Assembly: GCA_964629885.1 (NCBI GenBank) | Contig: CAZVRJ010000011.1 | Location: forward strand, 3,007 to 67,006 | Origin: CAYWCV01 sp964629885 | Lineage (GTDB): Bacteria > Bacteroidota > Rhodothermia > Balneolales > CAYWCV01 | Direction of reading: 5' to 3' | DNA: 64,000 nucleotides | Shown here: piece after piece, positions 9,350 to 16,785 of the stretch | Position numbering within the stretch: the stretch's first letter is position 1 | How the letters are laid out: each line of letters begins with the position of its first letter | The notes under the pieces: generated by a model | The model's database searches: none | The model's input: only the letters and a program-made list of their open reading frames with translations | What the model was told of the DNA's origin: nothing | Program-made: the position numbers and the translations under genes

Positions 9350-9712
9350 TTATGACCGCTGCTCAAGCAAGGTAATTTCGTCGTTGACGATACTGAGCTG
9401 GTGGTGCAAATAATGGCGAACTGCTGTTAAATACCCGAGCCGCGATACCTCGTCATCCATATAGGTCACGGTATCCTGCTCGGTGCGTTCGGGCGGGAAA
9501 TGACCACCATATCGGGTTTCTATGAAGAACTCTGTGGATGGGACCCCCAACGCGATTGATAGCTTCTGGATATTGTCGCCGTCGGGTGCATACTCAGCCA
9601 CTTCCCACTTACTTACATGTGAATGGTGCACTCCAATTATTTCGCCGAGCGCTCGTTGGGTAAGCCTTCTTGATTTTCTCAGTTTCCGTAAGGTGTTGCC
9701 ATTAAATGTCAC
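9350..9712 (-). CDS. XRE-family helix-turn-helix regulator
   Basis: 120 residues. Residues 1-65 form a Cro/cI-type HTH (LRKLRKSRRLTQRALGEIIGVHHSHVSKWE, then LSIALGVPSTEFF). The C-terminal 55 residues (TYMDDEVSRLGYLTAVRHYLHHQL) are mostly helical and may dimerise or bind a partner; I do not recognise them. It ends with no gap against mutS2 and is divergent from a second small HTH-like gene at 9833, so the two probably share a control region. Confidence 0.75.
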   Translation of the reverse strand: MTFNGNTLRKLRKSRRLTQRALGEIIGVHHSHVSKWEVAEYAPDGDNIQKLSIALGVPSTEFFIETRYGGHFPPERTEQDTVTYMDDEVSRLGYLTAVRHYLHHQLSIVNDEITLLEQRS

Positions 9713-9743
9713 GTCACTAAAAGCGATAGTATGTAGTAGGAAA

Positions 9744-9801
9744 TTCGCAGAATTCTTCTAATTTGTTGCGAATGTGTGAATAAAATTTGAATTCATCAAA
9801 A
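9744..9801. promoter_or_regulatory. Candidate operators between the two divergent HTH genes
   Basis: Two dyads lie in the 120-base spacer. ATTCGCA (9744-9750) pairs with TGCGAAT (9768-9774), and TTTGA (9787-9791) pairs with TCAAA (9797-9801). Divergent regulator pairs often bind such dyads, but there is no second copy for comparison. Confidence 0.3.
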
Positions 9802-9832
9802 TTGAATCTACATCAAAAAAGAGGGACAAACA

Positions 9833-10057
9833 ATGGATAACGAACTCGAGAGACTGAGGGTAGCCTATGAAATGGCAAAGGTTCGAAAGCGTCAGACTAA
9901 CGGCAAGGCGTATACCGATAGGGAAGTGGCACGTGAATACTTAACGCAGAATAGCAGCATGATTAGTAAAGTTCTGAGTGGGTCGGCCAAGTCAGAAAGG
10001 GTAGTCGAGTCGCTGGTAAAATTTATCAACAGCGTCGATCCCAACCTCCTCAAATAG
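9833..10057 (+). CDS. Small HTH-like hypothetical protein
   Basis: 74 residues, basic N-terminal half (MAKVRKRQTNGKAYT). The segment TDREVAREYLTQNSSMISKVLSG reads like a helix-turn-helix with a recognition helix around SSMISKVLSG, followed by a closing helix ESLVKFINSV. A ribosome binding site GAGGGA (9821-9826) sits about 6 bases before the ATG. I do not recognise a named family. It stands opposite an XRE regulator and could be a partner or second regulator. No toxin-like gene is beside it. Confidence 0.55.
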   Translation: MDNELERLRVAYEMAKVRKRQTNGKAYTDREVAREYLTQNSSMISKVLSGSAKSERVVESLVKFINSVDPNLLK

Positions 10058-10130
10058 GCTTATCTAATAGTTTTACTTTGTAAGATTCGCTCAATCTGCG
10101 TACATTTACGCAATTTGACAACAAGCGAAA

Positions 10131-10289
10131 ATGAGCAAAGCAAAAATCATATCGGAGTTTTGGGAGTTCATGAAAGTCAGAAAGAAATACTGGCTTCTTC
10201 CGATAGTGGTCATTTTGGTAGGATTAGGTTTGCTCATCGTCGTTACCAGTAACACGGCGCTCGCGCCCTTCATCTATGCGTTGTTTTAA
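10131..10289 (+). CDS. DUF5989 family small membrane protein
   Basis: 52 residues. An amphipathic basic N-terminus (SEFWEFMKVRKKYWLLP) is followed by one membrane helix and the conserved ending APFIYALF. This matches DUF5989, a family of about 50-residue proteins usually encoded next to NodU/CmcH-type carbamoyltransferases and SxtJ-like proteins. No carbamoyltransferase gene is adjacent here, but the next genes make carbamoyl phosphate. A terminator separates it from carA. Function is unknown. Confidence 0.75.
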   Translation: MSKAKIISEFWEFMKVRKKYWLLPIVVILVGLGLLIVVTSNTALAPFIYALF

Positions 10290-10346
10290 ATCTTGGAGTA
10301 CCACAACAGCATTGAAGAAAAAACCCGACCTTTATCCCATTTCATG

Positions 10347-10385
10347 AATCCGACAATTCCACAGTTGAGTTGTCGGATTTTTTTT
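10347..10385 (+). terminator. Terminator after the DUF5989 gene
   Basis: Perfect 10-bp stem (10347-10356 with 10370-10379), 13-base loop, then a T run to 10385. It ends the DUF5989 transcript 57 bases past the stop codon. It sits just upstream of carA, so carA must have its own promoter between here and 10418 or rely on read-through. Confidence 0.85.
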
Positions 10386-10417
10386 GGTTATCAGACAGCA
10401 TAAAATAAATACAGATC

Positions 10418-10864
10418 ATGTCCCTCAAACCTCGTATACCTGCACTTATAGCCCTAGCAGACGGCACTACCGCTTCCGGGTGGTCGATAGGCCAGGAGGG
10501 CACCACGGGTGGAGAGCTATGCTTCAACACCAGTATGACTGGTTATCAGGAGATATTCACTGATCCCAGCTACTTCGGTCAGCTTATGATGATGACCTAC
10601 CCCCATATCGGTAACTACGGCACCTCGTCGAGAGACGACGAGGCTTCGAAAGTGATGGTTTCGGGTATCATCGTACGCGATTTCTCTTACGATTACAGTA
10701 ACCCGATAGCAGATGGTAGCCTTCAAGAGTACTTGCAGAGGAACGGAATAGTTGGCATTACAGGCATTGACACACGGAAGTTAGTGCGGCACATTCGAAG
10801 CAAGGGTGTAATGAATGCCGTCATCTCGACGGAGATTTTAGATCCTGCTGCACTTGTTGCATAA
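10418..10864 (+). CDS. carA: Carbamoyl-phosphate synthase small subunit, N-terminal part (interrupted)
   Basis: 148 codons matching the N-terminal domain of CarA (LALADGTTASGWSIG, NTSMTGYQEIFTDPSYFGQ, YPHIGNYGTSSRDDE, GITGIDTRKLVRHIR). The frame is stopped by TAA at 10862-10864. The remainder of CarA continues downstream in the same frame, so this is one gene with a nonsense codon, not a frameshift. CarA with CarB makes carbamoyl phosphate from glutamine, bicarbonate and ATP for arginine and pyrimidine synthesis. If truncated here, this piece lacks the glutaminase domain. Confidence 0.85.
   Translation: MSLKPRIPALIALADGTTASGWSIGQEGTTGGELCFNTSMTGYQEIFTDPSYFGQLMMMTYPHIGNYGTSSRDDEASKVMVSGIIVRDFSYDYSNPIADGSLQEYLQRNGIVGITGIDTRKLVRHIRSKGVMNAVISTEILDPAALVA
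10862..10864 (+). other. In-frame TAA inside carA
   Basis: Both carA pieces are in the same frame. The codons around the stop read D-P-A-A-L-V-A, stop, A-I-E-W-V-S-M-V-G-L-E-L. Aligned to E. coli CarA (ALALEKARAFPGLNGMDLAKEVT) the stop falls at a lysine position, so AAA to TAA is a one-base explanation. No second stop separates the pieces. A restart ATG at 10883 has only a weak GAGTGGG upstream. Confidence 0.85.
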
Positions 10865-10882
10865 GCAATAGAGTGGGTCAGC

Positions 10883-11521
10883 ATGGTTGGCCTCGAGTTG
10901 GCCTCGAAGGTAACCCGTGAGGAGGCACAGACCATACCGGGCAACGGTGGCTATCGCATTGCCGCCATCGATTATGGTATTAAGCAGAACATCCTGAACA
11001 ACTTCACAAGCAGGGGCTGCACCGTGCGCGTGTTTCCAGCTAAGACCACATTTGAAGAGATTCAGTCTTGGGATCCCGATGGGTTTTTCTTCTCGAACGG
11101 CCCTGGCGACCCAAACCCAATGGAATACGGTATCGAAACCGTGCAACAGGCTAAAGCGAGTGGTAAGCCGCTCTTTGGCATATGCCTAGGCCATCAGTTG
11201 ATGGCACTCTCCGAAGGCATTAAAGTAGGAAAAATGTTTGTGGGTCACCGAGGTGCAAACCATCCCGTAAAGAACATATCGACTGGCTTGGTTGTGATTA
11301 CTACACTGAATCCCGGGTTTTCGGTTCTGCCTGAGGCGATAGATCCCACCTTTGCTACCATATCGCACATTAACCTGAACGACGATACCGTCGAGGGTCT
11401 AGAATTCAGACGCTTTAATGGATTCTCCGTCCAATATCACCCTGAAGCATCGCCCGGTCCACACGATTCAGCCTATCTCTTCGACCAGTTCATAAACCGC
11501 ATCGCTGAATCAAAAGCTTAA
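10883..11521 (+). CDS. carA: Carbamoyl-phosphate synthase small subunit, glutaminase part (interrupted)
   Basis: 212 residues from the first ATG after the stop. It is the class I glutamine amidotransferase domain of CarA, which releases ammonia from glutamine. The nucleophile is Cys101 in LFGICLGHQLMAL, the oxyanion region is FFFSNGPGDPNP, and the His/Glu pair is in QYHPEASPGPHDSAYLFDQF. The true protein probably begins at 10418 and this ATG may not be used. carB follows after 18 bases and is intact, so the operon otherwise looks functional. Confidence 0.85.
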   Translation: MVGLELASKVTREEAQTIPGNGGYRIAAIDYGIKQNILNNFTSRGCTVRVFPAKTTFEEIQSWDPDGFFFSNGPGDPNPMEYGIETVQQAKASGKPLFGICLGHQLMALSEGIKVGKMFVGHRGANHPVKNISTGLVVITTLNPGFSVLPEAIDPTFATISHINLNDDTVEGLEFRRFNGFSVQYHPEASPGPHDSAYLFDQFINRIAESKA

Positions 11522-11539
11522 TTTTTATCATCTACACGA

Positions 11540-14368
11540 ATGCCTAGACGCGACGACATCCATAAAATTCTGATTATTGGTTCCGGTCCTATCATCATCG
11601 GGCAAGCCTGCGAGTTCGACTATTCTGGAACTCAAGCCTGTCGGTCACTGAAAGAGGAAGGTTACGAGGTAGTGCTCATCAACTCGAATCCTGCTACGAT
11701 CATGACCGATCCTATCATGGCAGACAAGATTTACCTCAAGCCGCTTACAACCCAATCGATCCGTGAAATCGTAGAGATCGAAAGGCCCGACGCGGTGCTA
11801 CCGACCATGGGTGGTCAGACTGCACTAAACCTAGCTAGAGATCTGCACAATGAGGGTTTTTGGGTTAGCGAGGGCATCGATGTGATCGGCGTCAATATCG
11901 ACGCCATCGAGATCACCGAAGACCGTGCTAAGTTCCGCGATTTGATGAACGAGATCAACATCGGCCAGTGCCGTAGCCGTACAGCAAAGTCGTTGCTCGA
12001 CGCGAAGGAGATTGTAGAAGAGCTTGGTGGATTACCAATTGTTATTCGTCCATCGTTCACCCTCGGCGGCATGGGTGGTGGCATTGTATGGAACGAGGAT
12101 GAATTCGAGCGCAAAGTGCTGCGTGGTTTGGAATTGAGCCCAATACACGAGGTGCTGATCGAAGAGTCGGTTTTTGGATGGAAAGAATACGAGCTCGAGC
12201 TACTCCGCGACAACAACGACAACGTGGTCATTATCTGCTACATCGAGAACATGGATCCGATGGGCGTACACACAGGCGACTCCGTTACTGTGGCACCTAC
12301 ACAGACCCTCACCGACAAGCAGTTACAAATACTTCGCGACGCATCGATCAAAATGATGCGCAGTATTGGAGCCTTCGCAGGTGGGTGTAATGTCCAGTTT
12401 GCGATGGAGCCAGGCACAGATCGCTTTGTAGCCGTTGAGATTAACCCACGCGTAAGTCGTTCTTCGGCTTTGGCATCTAAGGCAACCGGTTACCCTATCG
12501 CCAAAATTGCCACAAAGTTGGCTGTCGGTTACAACTTGGATGAACTCAAGAACCAGATTACAGGTACGACCTCGGCTTGTTTCGAACCCTCGCTCGATTA
12601 CATTGTCGTGAAAGTGCCACGTTTCAACTTTGAGAAGTTTCCTGGTGTCGACGAGACACTCGGTACACAGATGAAGGCGGTAGGTGAAGTAATGGCGATT
12701 GGCCGAACCTTTGCCGAGGCCATGAACAAGGCTTGGCAATCGATGGAAGTTGGCCGCGCTGGCCTGGGTGCCGACGGGTTCGACGTGCCCGATCGCAAAA
12801 CGGTTCGTGAGCGACTGCTCAAACCCTACTGGGACCGCAGCATTCAAATTAGAAATGCTTTTAAACTGGGCGCATCTGTCGAAGAAATTGCCGATATCAC
12901 CAAAGTGGATCCGTGGTTCCTGCAGCAGATTCGCTACATGGTGTCGCTCGAAAACCGTACCGAAGGCCAATCGTTATCGAACATCAGTCGCGAAGATCTG
13001 TATGAAATGAAGCAGGCTGGCTTTTCGGACAAACAACTCGCTTGGCTATTAAGCAAAAGTGGTGAGTTGGTAACCGAAGACCAGGTACGTAATCATCGCT
13101 TGTCTATTGGACTAAAGCCAAGCTTCAGGCTTGTTGATACGTGTGCTGGCGAGTTCCCTGCCAAGACTCCATACTATTACTCGACTTACGAGGAAGAGAA
13201 CGAGAGTGTGGTGACCGACAAGAAGAAGATTCTGATTTTGGGAAGTGGCCCAAATCGTATCGGTCAGGCCATCGAATTCGATTACTCGTGCACGCATGCC
13301 GTACTTGCAGCGAAAGACCTTGGTTACGAAACCATCATGGTAAACTGTAACCCTGAGACCGTTTCGACCGATTTCGATATCGCCGATAAGCTCTATTTTG
13401 AGCCTGTTTTTTGGGAGAGGGTACTCGATATTTTCGAGCATGAGAAACCGGAAGGTGTAATTCTTCAGGTCGGTGGGCAGACGGCACTCAAGCTGGCCAG
13501 CCGTTTCAAGGCTTCGGGTATCAAGATCTTCGGTACATCGTACGACATGATGGATTTGGCTGAAGACAGGGGTAAGTTTTCGGATCTGCTCACAGAGCTA
13601 GATATCCCATTTCCTGCCTATGGAATGGCCACGACTGTTGCTGAGTCGCTTGCCGTAGCCGACATTGTGGGTTATCCGGTGTTGCTCCGACCAAGTTACG
13701 TACTCGGTGGTCAGGGCATGCGAATTGCGGTAAAGCACGAAGAGCTCGAGCGATATGTGAAGCGGGTAATGGCAACACATCCAGAGAACGCTTTCTTGGT
13801 AGACCGTTACCTCGAGCATGCTGTAGAGGTAGATGTCGACTCCATCTACGATGGCGAGCAACTGCACATATCTGGGATTATGCAGCACATTGAGCCGGCT
13901 GGGGTGCACTCAGGCGACTCAACGGCTGTACTTCCACCGTATTCGTTGAGCGACCATGTAATCAAAACTATTGAGGAGTATCAGCTTCGCATAGCCAAAG
14001 CGATGAACATACTGGGCTTCATCAACGTGCAGTATGCAGTGAAAGATGAGAAGGTCTACGTACTCGAAGCCAATCCGCGTGCAACCCGAACGATACCCTT
14101 TATAGCGAAGGCAACAGGACGGCCTGAAGCACAGATCGGCGTAAAGGTTATTCTTGGCCACAAACTGTCTGAATTCGATCTCACTTCGAGCTTAGATTGC
14201 TATGCCATTAAGGAGCCTGTCTTCCCATTCGACAAGTTTCCAGAAGTGAAGAAGGAGCTTGGTCCGGAAATGAAGTCGACAGGTGAGAGTATCTACTTTT
14301 TGAAAGACTTCAAAGACGAACACTTCCGCAAACCATACGAGTTCAAGAATTTGTACTTGTCGAAGTAA
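11540..14368 (+). CDS. carB: Carbamoyl-phosphate synthase large subunit, lacking the allosteric domain
   Basis: 942 residues. The two homologous ATP-grasp halves are clear: KILIIGSGPIIIGQACEFDYSGTQ at the start, and KILILGSGPNRIGQAIEFDYSCTH near residue 560. The helical oligomerisation region lies between. The protein ends soon after the second synthetase half (ELGPEMKSTGESIYFLKDF...). E. coli CarB has 1073 residues with an MGS-like allosteric domain at the end. That domain is missing here, as in many Bacteroidota. Inference: the enzyme should not respond to UMP, IMP or ornithine in the E. coli way. It is the second gene of a carAB operon. Confidence 0.93.
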   Translation: MPRRDDIHKILIIGSGPIIIGQACEFDYSGTQACRSLKEEGYEVVLINSNPATIMTDPIMADKIYLKPLTTQSIREIVEIERPDAVLPTMGGQTALNLARDLHNEGFWVSEGIDVIGVNIDAIEITEDRAKFRDLMNEINIGQCRSRTAKSLLDAKEIVEELGGLPIVIRPSFTLGGMGGGIVWNEDEFERKVLRGLELSPIHEVLIEESVFGWKEYELELLRDNNDNVVIICYIENMDPMGVHTGDSVTVAPTQTLTDKQLQILRDASIKMMRSIGAFAGGCNVQFAMEPGTDRFVAVEINPRVSRSSALASKATGYPIAKIATKLAVGYNLDELKNQITGTTSACFEPSLDYIVVKVPRFNFEKFPGVDETLGTQMKAVGEVMAIGRTFAEAMNKAWQSMEVGRAGLGADGFDVPDRKTVRERLLKPYWDRSIQIRNAFKLGASVEEIADITKVDPWFLQQIRYMVSLENRTEGQSLSNISREDLYEMKQAGFSDKQLAWLLSKSGELVTEDQVRNHRLSIGLKPSFRLVDTCAGEFPAKTPYYYSTYEEENESVVTDKKKILILGSGPNRIGQAIEFDYSCTHAVLAAKDLGYETIMVNCNPETVSTDFDIADKLYFEPVFWERVLDIFEHEKPEGVILQVGGQTALKLASRFKASGIKIFGTSYDMMDLAEDRGKFSDLLTELDIPFPAYGMATTVAESLAVADIVGYPVLLRPSYVLGGQGMRIAVKHEELERYVKRVMATHPENAFLVDRYLEHAVEVDVDSIYDGEQLHISGIMQHIEPAGVHSGDSTAVLPPYSLSDHVIKTIEEYQLRIAKAMNILGFINVQYAVKDEKVYVLEANPRATRTIPFIAKATGRPEAQIGVKVILGHKLSEFDLTSSLDCYAIKEPVFPFDKFPEVKKELGPEMKSTGESIYFLKDFKDEHFRKPYEFKNLYLSK

Positions 14369-14390
14369 ACTCGCTTTTCTGGTTTATTTT

Positions 14391-14435
14391 GAAGGGGTAG
14401 TGCAAGCATTTCATACGTGCAGGTACTGCCCCTTC
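14391..14435 (+). terminator. Probable terminator after carB
   Basis: A 10-bp stem with one G-T wobble (14392-14401 with 14425-14434) enclosing a 23-base loop, followed by a weak T-rich stretch (CTCATTTTGTG). It lies 23 bases past the carB stop. Confidence 0.6.
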
Positions 14436-14546
14436 TCATTTTGTGTAGAGTCATTCTTCGATGTATAGCATAAGATGTGAAACTATTCCCAAAAGACGCT
14501 ACATAACGTTAGGGTCGTCCTCGTATTATATCCTTAGCAACAGATA

Positions 14547-14584
14547 GGCAGACAGAAAACCGCTTCCAAGCGTGGCTGTCTGCC
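14547..14584 (+). promoter_or_regulatory. Structured leader hairpin upstream of tonB
   Basis: A nested hairpin: a 9-bp outer stem (14547-14555 with 14576-14584) and a 5-bp inner stem (14561-14565 with 14568-14572) with a 2-base loop in the DNA reading. No T run follows, so it does not look like a plain terminator. It lies 63 bases before the tonB start and 12 bases before a strong Shine-Dalgarno sequence. Confidence 0.45.
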
Positions 14585-14610
14585 ACACGCTCCACTAAGG
14601 AGTAATTGAT

Positions 14611-14634
14611 ATGATGACAGATAATTTCAGATAG
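14611..14634 (+). CDS. Putative 7-codon leader peptide before tonB
   Basis: ATG ATG ACA GAT AAT TTC AGA TAG encodes MMTDNFR. It is preceded by a near-perfect Shine-Dalgarno TAAGGAG (14596-14602) with 8-base spacing, stronger than most in this window. It ends 13 bases before the tonB ATG and is in a different frame. It could couple translation or be chance. Confidence 0.3.
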   Translation: MMTDNFR

Positions 14635-14647
14635 AAGAGGTATCGTT

Positions 14648-15346
14648 ATGAGACACTTAAACCTCAAGAAGCCCGGCGCAGACGTCACTGCCAACTACAC
14701 AATTAGCTTGCAGACGGGCTTGATAATCTCACTTCTTGCCATGATCACACTCTTCAGGATTGACCTGCAGACAGATCTCAAAGAAATAGAGTTTAACCAA
14801 CGTGACGAAGTAATAAGCATTGAAGAAATTGTTCAAACCGAACAGTTGACACGCCCACCACCACCACCACGTCCACCGGTGCCCGTAGAGGTACCGAACG
14901 ACATGTTAGTGGAAGATATTGAGTTGAATCTTGATGCGTCCCTCGACCTTTCAGACATCCTTGAGCTTCCTCCAGCACCACCAGCTCCTCCGGCATCGAA
15001 GAAAGAGGAAAAAGAGATCGAAGAGCCTGAGGTATTTATTGCTGTCGAAGAAATGCCCGAGCTCATCGGAGGGTTGGAGTCCGTTCAGAAGATGATTGTC
15101 TATCCAGAGATTGCCAAGAAGGCTGGAATAGAGGGACGCGTCTTTGTACAGTTCGTAATCGACGAAAAAGGCAATGTCACGAATCCTATAGTTCTAAAAG
15201 GGATTGGTGGCGGATGCGACGAAGCTGCACTAGATGCAGTGAAGAAAGCAAAATTCACACCTGGCAAACAGCGCGGCCGACCAGTAAGGGTACAGTACAG
15301 CATCCCGATCGTATTCAGGCTAACTGCATCCGACCGAGGTAACTAG
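14648..15346 (+). CDS. tonB: Energy transducer TonB
   Basis: 232 residues. A short cytoplasmic N-terminus is followed by a transmembrane helix (about 24-42), then a periplasmic proline-rich spacer (RPPPPPRPPVPVEVP and LPPAPPAPPASKKEEKE), then the TonB C-terminal domain (about 135-228: YPEIAKKAGIEGRVFVQFVIDEKGNV, GGGCDEAALDAVKKAKFTPGKQRGRPV). TonB links the inner-membrane proton motive force (through ExbBD, not present here) to outer membrane receptors such as the one at 2842-5616. GAAGAGG sits 7 bases before the ATG. It has its own terminator and is monocistronic. Confidence 0.92.
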   Translation: MRHLNLKKPGADVTANYTISLQTGLIISLLAMITLFRIDLQTDLKEIEFNQRDEVISIEEIVQTEQLTRPPPPPRPPVPVEVPNDMLVEDIELNLDASLDLSDILELPPAPPAPPASKKEEKEIEEPEVFIAVEEMPELIGGLESVQKMIVYPEIAKKAGIEGRVFVQFVIDEKGNVTNPIVLKGIGGGCDEAALDAVKKAKFTPGKQRGRPVRVQYSIPIVFRLTASDRGN

Positions 15347-15454
15347 AATTAAGGCTTAAGAAATTTAACCAAAGAAAATCAGGTATAACCTGAGATGTGA
15401 CACCAGAGAAACTCTGACTCGGCAAGAGGAAGAGCACTAAGCATACCTATCTGT

Positions 15455-15489
15455 AACGCGGGCACCCTGATAAGGTGTCCGCGTTTTTT
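15455..15489 (+). terminator. Terminator after tonB
   Basis: A 12-bp GC-rich stem with one G-T wobble (15455-15466 with 15474-15485), 7-base loop, then a T run to 15489. It is the strongest terminator near tonB, 108 bases past its stop. Confidence 0.85.
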
Positions 15490-15518
15490 ACATAAGGTCG
15501 CTTGGCCGATGCTGCCTC

Positions 15519-16085
15519 TTAAAGTGTCTCTACCACTTCGCCGCAGCGAAGCATCATATCGCCAAAGTATGGGTTGATTACTGAGTCGCTGCTACTCAGC
15601 CAGTAGGCCCCTTTGTCATTGAATGCCATTGGACAATACTGCTTGTACACTGGTTGGTTAGATACAGCGTAATGGGTCACAAGACCAATCATGTTTTCGG
15701 TCAGAGCTGGCAAATATTCACGCTGTGCATCAATACTTTCTGCCTCAGCCACATTTTGTGCACCGTACCGAATAGCATCCACCTCGCTGGTGAGACGCGC
15801 TGCAACAGCCTCGTCTAGGCCATTTGTGTCGAATTCAGTAATAACTTCTAACAACGACTCTGCTGCAGTCTTGACTTGGGCTGCATCGCTGGTCACCATA
15901 GCGTCCTTAACTGCATAGTAGCCGTTTAATATACGCTGGACGTTGCTCGTCACATCGTCAGTAAGGACAACTTTATCCGTTTGTACCGTCGGTGAAGGGG
16001 CATCGTTCGATCCTGAGCATGCTATTGTTCCAAATGTCAACGCTCCGGTTAACAGGGTGATAAACAGACGATTATATGAATTCAT
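15519..16085 (-). CDS. DUF3347 domain lipoprotein
   Basis: 188 residues. A lipoprotein signal ends at FGTIAC, giving Cys23 at the mature N-terminus. The rest is a DUF3347 domain with the characteristic ending VYKQYCPMAFNDKGAYWLSS...NPYFGDMMLRCGEV, containing two conserved cysteines and methionines. DUF3347 is often found alone in Bacteroidota lipoproteins or fused to CusB-type efflux adaptors, where the Cys/Met residues suggest copper binding. Metal binding is an inference. No efflux genes are adjacent. Confidence 0.8.
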   Translation of the reverse strand: MNSYNRLFITLLTGALTFGTIACSGSNDAPSPTVQTDKVVLTDDVTSNVQRILNGYYAVKDAMVTSDAAQVKTAAESLLEVITEFDTNGLDEAVAARLTSEVDAIRYGAQNVAEAESIDAQREYLPALTENMIGLVTHYAVSNQPVYKQYCPMAFNDKGAYWLSSSDSVINPYFGDMMLRCGEVVETL

Positions 16086-16161
16086 AGTAGTACAGCTTTT
16101 ACCGTTGATCTAGTGGGTTAGGAAAATACCAAAATCAGAGTCACCGAGCAAACGGGGGCGT

Positions 16162-16212
16162 GAGCAAGAGCGAGAACAAGAACAAGAGCAAGAACAAGGA
16201 CAAGAACAAGAG
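16162..16212. repeat. Degenerate hexanucleotide tandem repeat (GAGCAA/GAACAA)
   Basis: Eight consecutive 6-bp units from 16162 to 16209 of the type GAGCAA, GAGCGA, GAACAA or GGACAA, plus a partial unit. It lies in the spacer between the divergent DUF3347 and hydroxylase genes. The same unit family recurs at 20865-20909 (other orientation) and 55231-55323. Confidence 0.85.
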
Positions 16213-16239
16213 TTGGAACCTTGATCGGATGAAATAAGG

Positions 16240-16247
16240 TATATTTG
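16240..16247 (+). promoter_or_regulatory. Candidate Bacteroidota -7 element directly before the hydroxylase start
   Basis: TATATTTG fits the TAnnTTTG consensus of Bacteroidota promoters. It ends 3 bases before the ATG at 16251, so transcription would start near the start codon and give a leaderless mRNA. A matching -33 TTG was not clearly found. Confidence 0.25.
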
Positions 16248-16250
16248 GGT

Positions 16251-16703
16251 ATGTTATTCCTAGCGTATATAATGCTCGCCTTTGTCGGGATGGAGATCCT
16301 TTCGTATGTGGTGCATAGATACTTATTTCATGGGTTACTATGGCGCATACACAAGACACATCATGAAGCCCACCATGGCATATTCGAGTTGAACGACGTT
16401 TTCTCCACTTTGTTTGCCCTTGCTGCAATCGTTCTGATCATCTTGGGAGCGAACGATCCATTTGGGGATCCTCGATTCGGTCTAGGCATGGGAATTACAG
16501 TTTATGGAATTCTATACTTCATCATACACGATTTGTTCACACATAGGCGCTTTCTACCGTTTTCGAGCGAAAGCAGATTGATGCGCCTGATTCGCCGAGC
16601 TCATCAACGCCACCATCAGACAGCCGACAAAGTGGGAAACGAACCTTATGGGCTTTTCCTGTTTCCGTATGATAAATACCCGGAGAGAAGGAAGAAAGAA
16701 TAA
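16251..16703 (+). CDS. CrtZ-type beta-carotene hydroxylase / fatty acid hydroxylase family protein
   Basis: 150 residues from the ATG at 16251; an in-frame TTG two codons earlier is unlikely. This is a membrane di-iron hydroxylase with the full histidine set: HRYLFH, HKTHHEAHH, HDLFTHRRF and HQRHH. Length and motif order fit bacterial CrtZ, which adds hydroxyls to the beta-ionone rings of carotenoids to make zeaxanthin. No other carotenoid gene is adjacent, so the substrate is inferred. The C-terminus PERRKKE is encoded by the start of a purine-rich repeat tract that continues past the stop codon. Confidence 0.8.
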   Translation: MLFLAYIMLAFVGMEILSYVVHRYLFHGLLWRIHKTHHEAHHGIFELNDVFSTLFALAAIVLIILGANDPFGDPRFGLGMGITVYGILYFIIHDLFTHRRFLPFSSESRLMRLIRRAHQRHHQTADKVGNEPYGLFLFPYDKYPERRKKE

Positions 16704-16744
16704 AGAAGAAAGAAGGAGTAAGGAGTAAGGAAAAAGGAAGAAGG
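16682..16744. repeat. Purine-rich tract ending in a heptanucleotide tandem repeat (AAGGAGT)
   Basis: An A/G-rich tract begins inside the end of the hydroxylase gene. From 16713 it resolves into 7-bp units: AAGGAGT, AAGGAGT, AAGGAAA, AAGGAAG and a partial AAGG. It fills most of the spacer before the next gene. Confidence 0.75.
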
Positions 16745-16785
16745 TTTTGTACTTTCGCAGTACCGATTAACCAAATTGCTACTGT

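Noticed and set aside
12323..12970. Minus-strand ORF of 215 codons inside carB
   Set aside because: Antisense shadow of a strongly conserved gene.
16141..16428. Minus-strand ORF with a Leu/Phe-rich C-terminal end
   Set aside because: It is produced by the hexamer array and the antisense of the hydroxylase gene.
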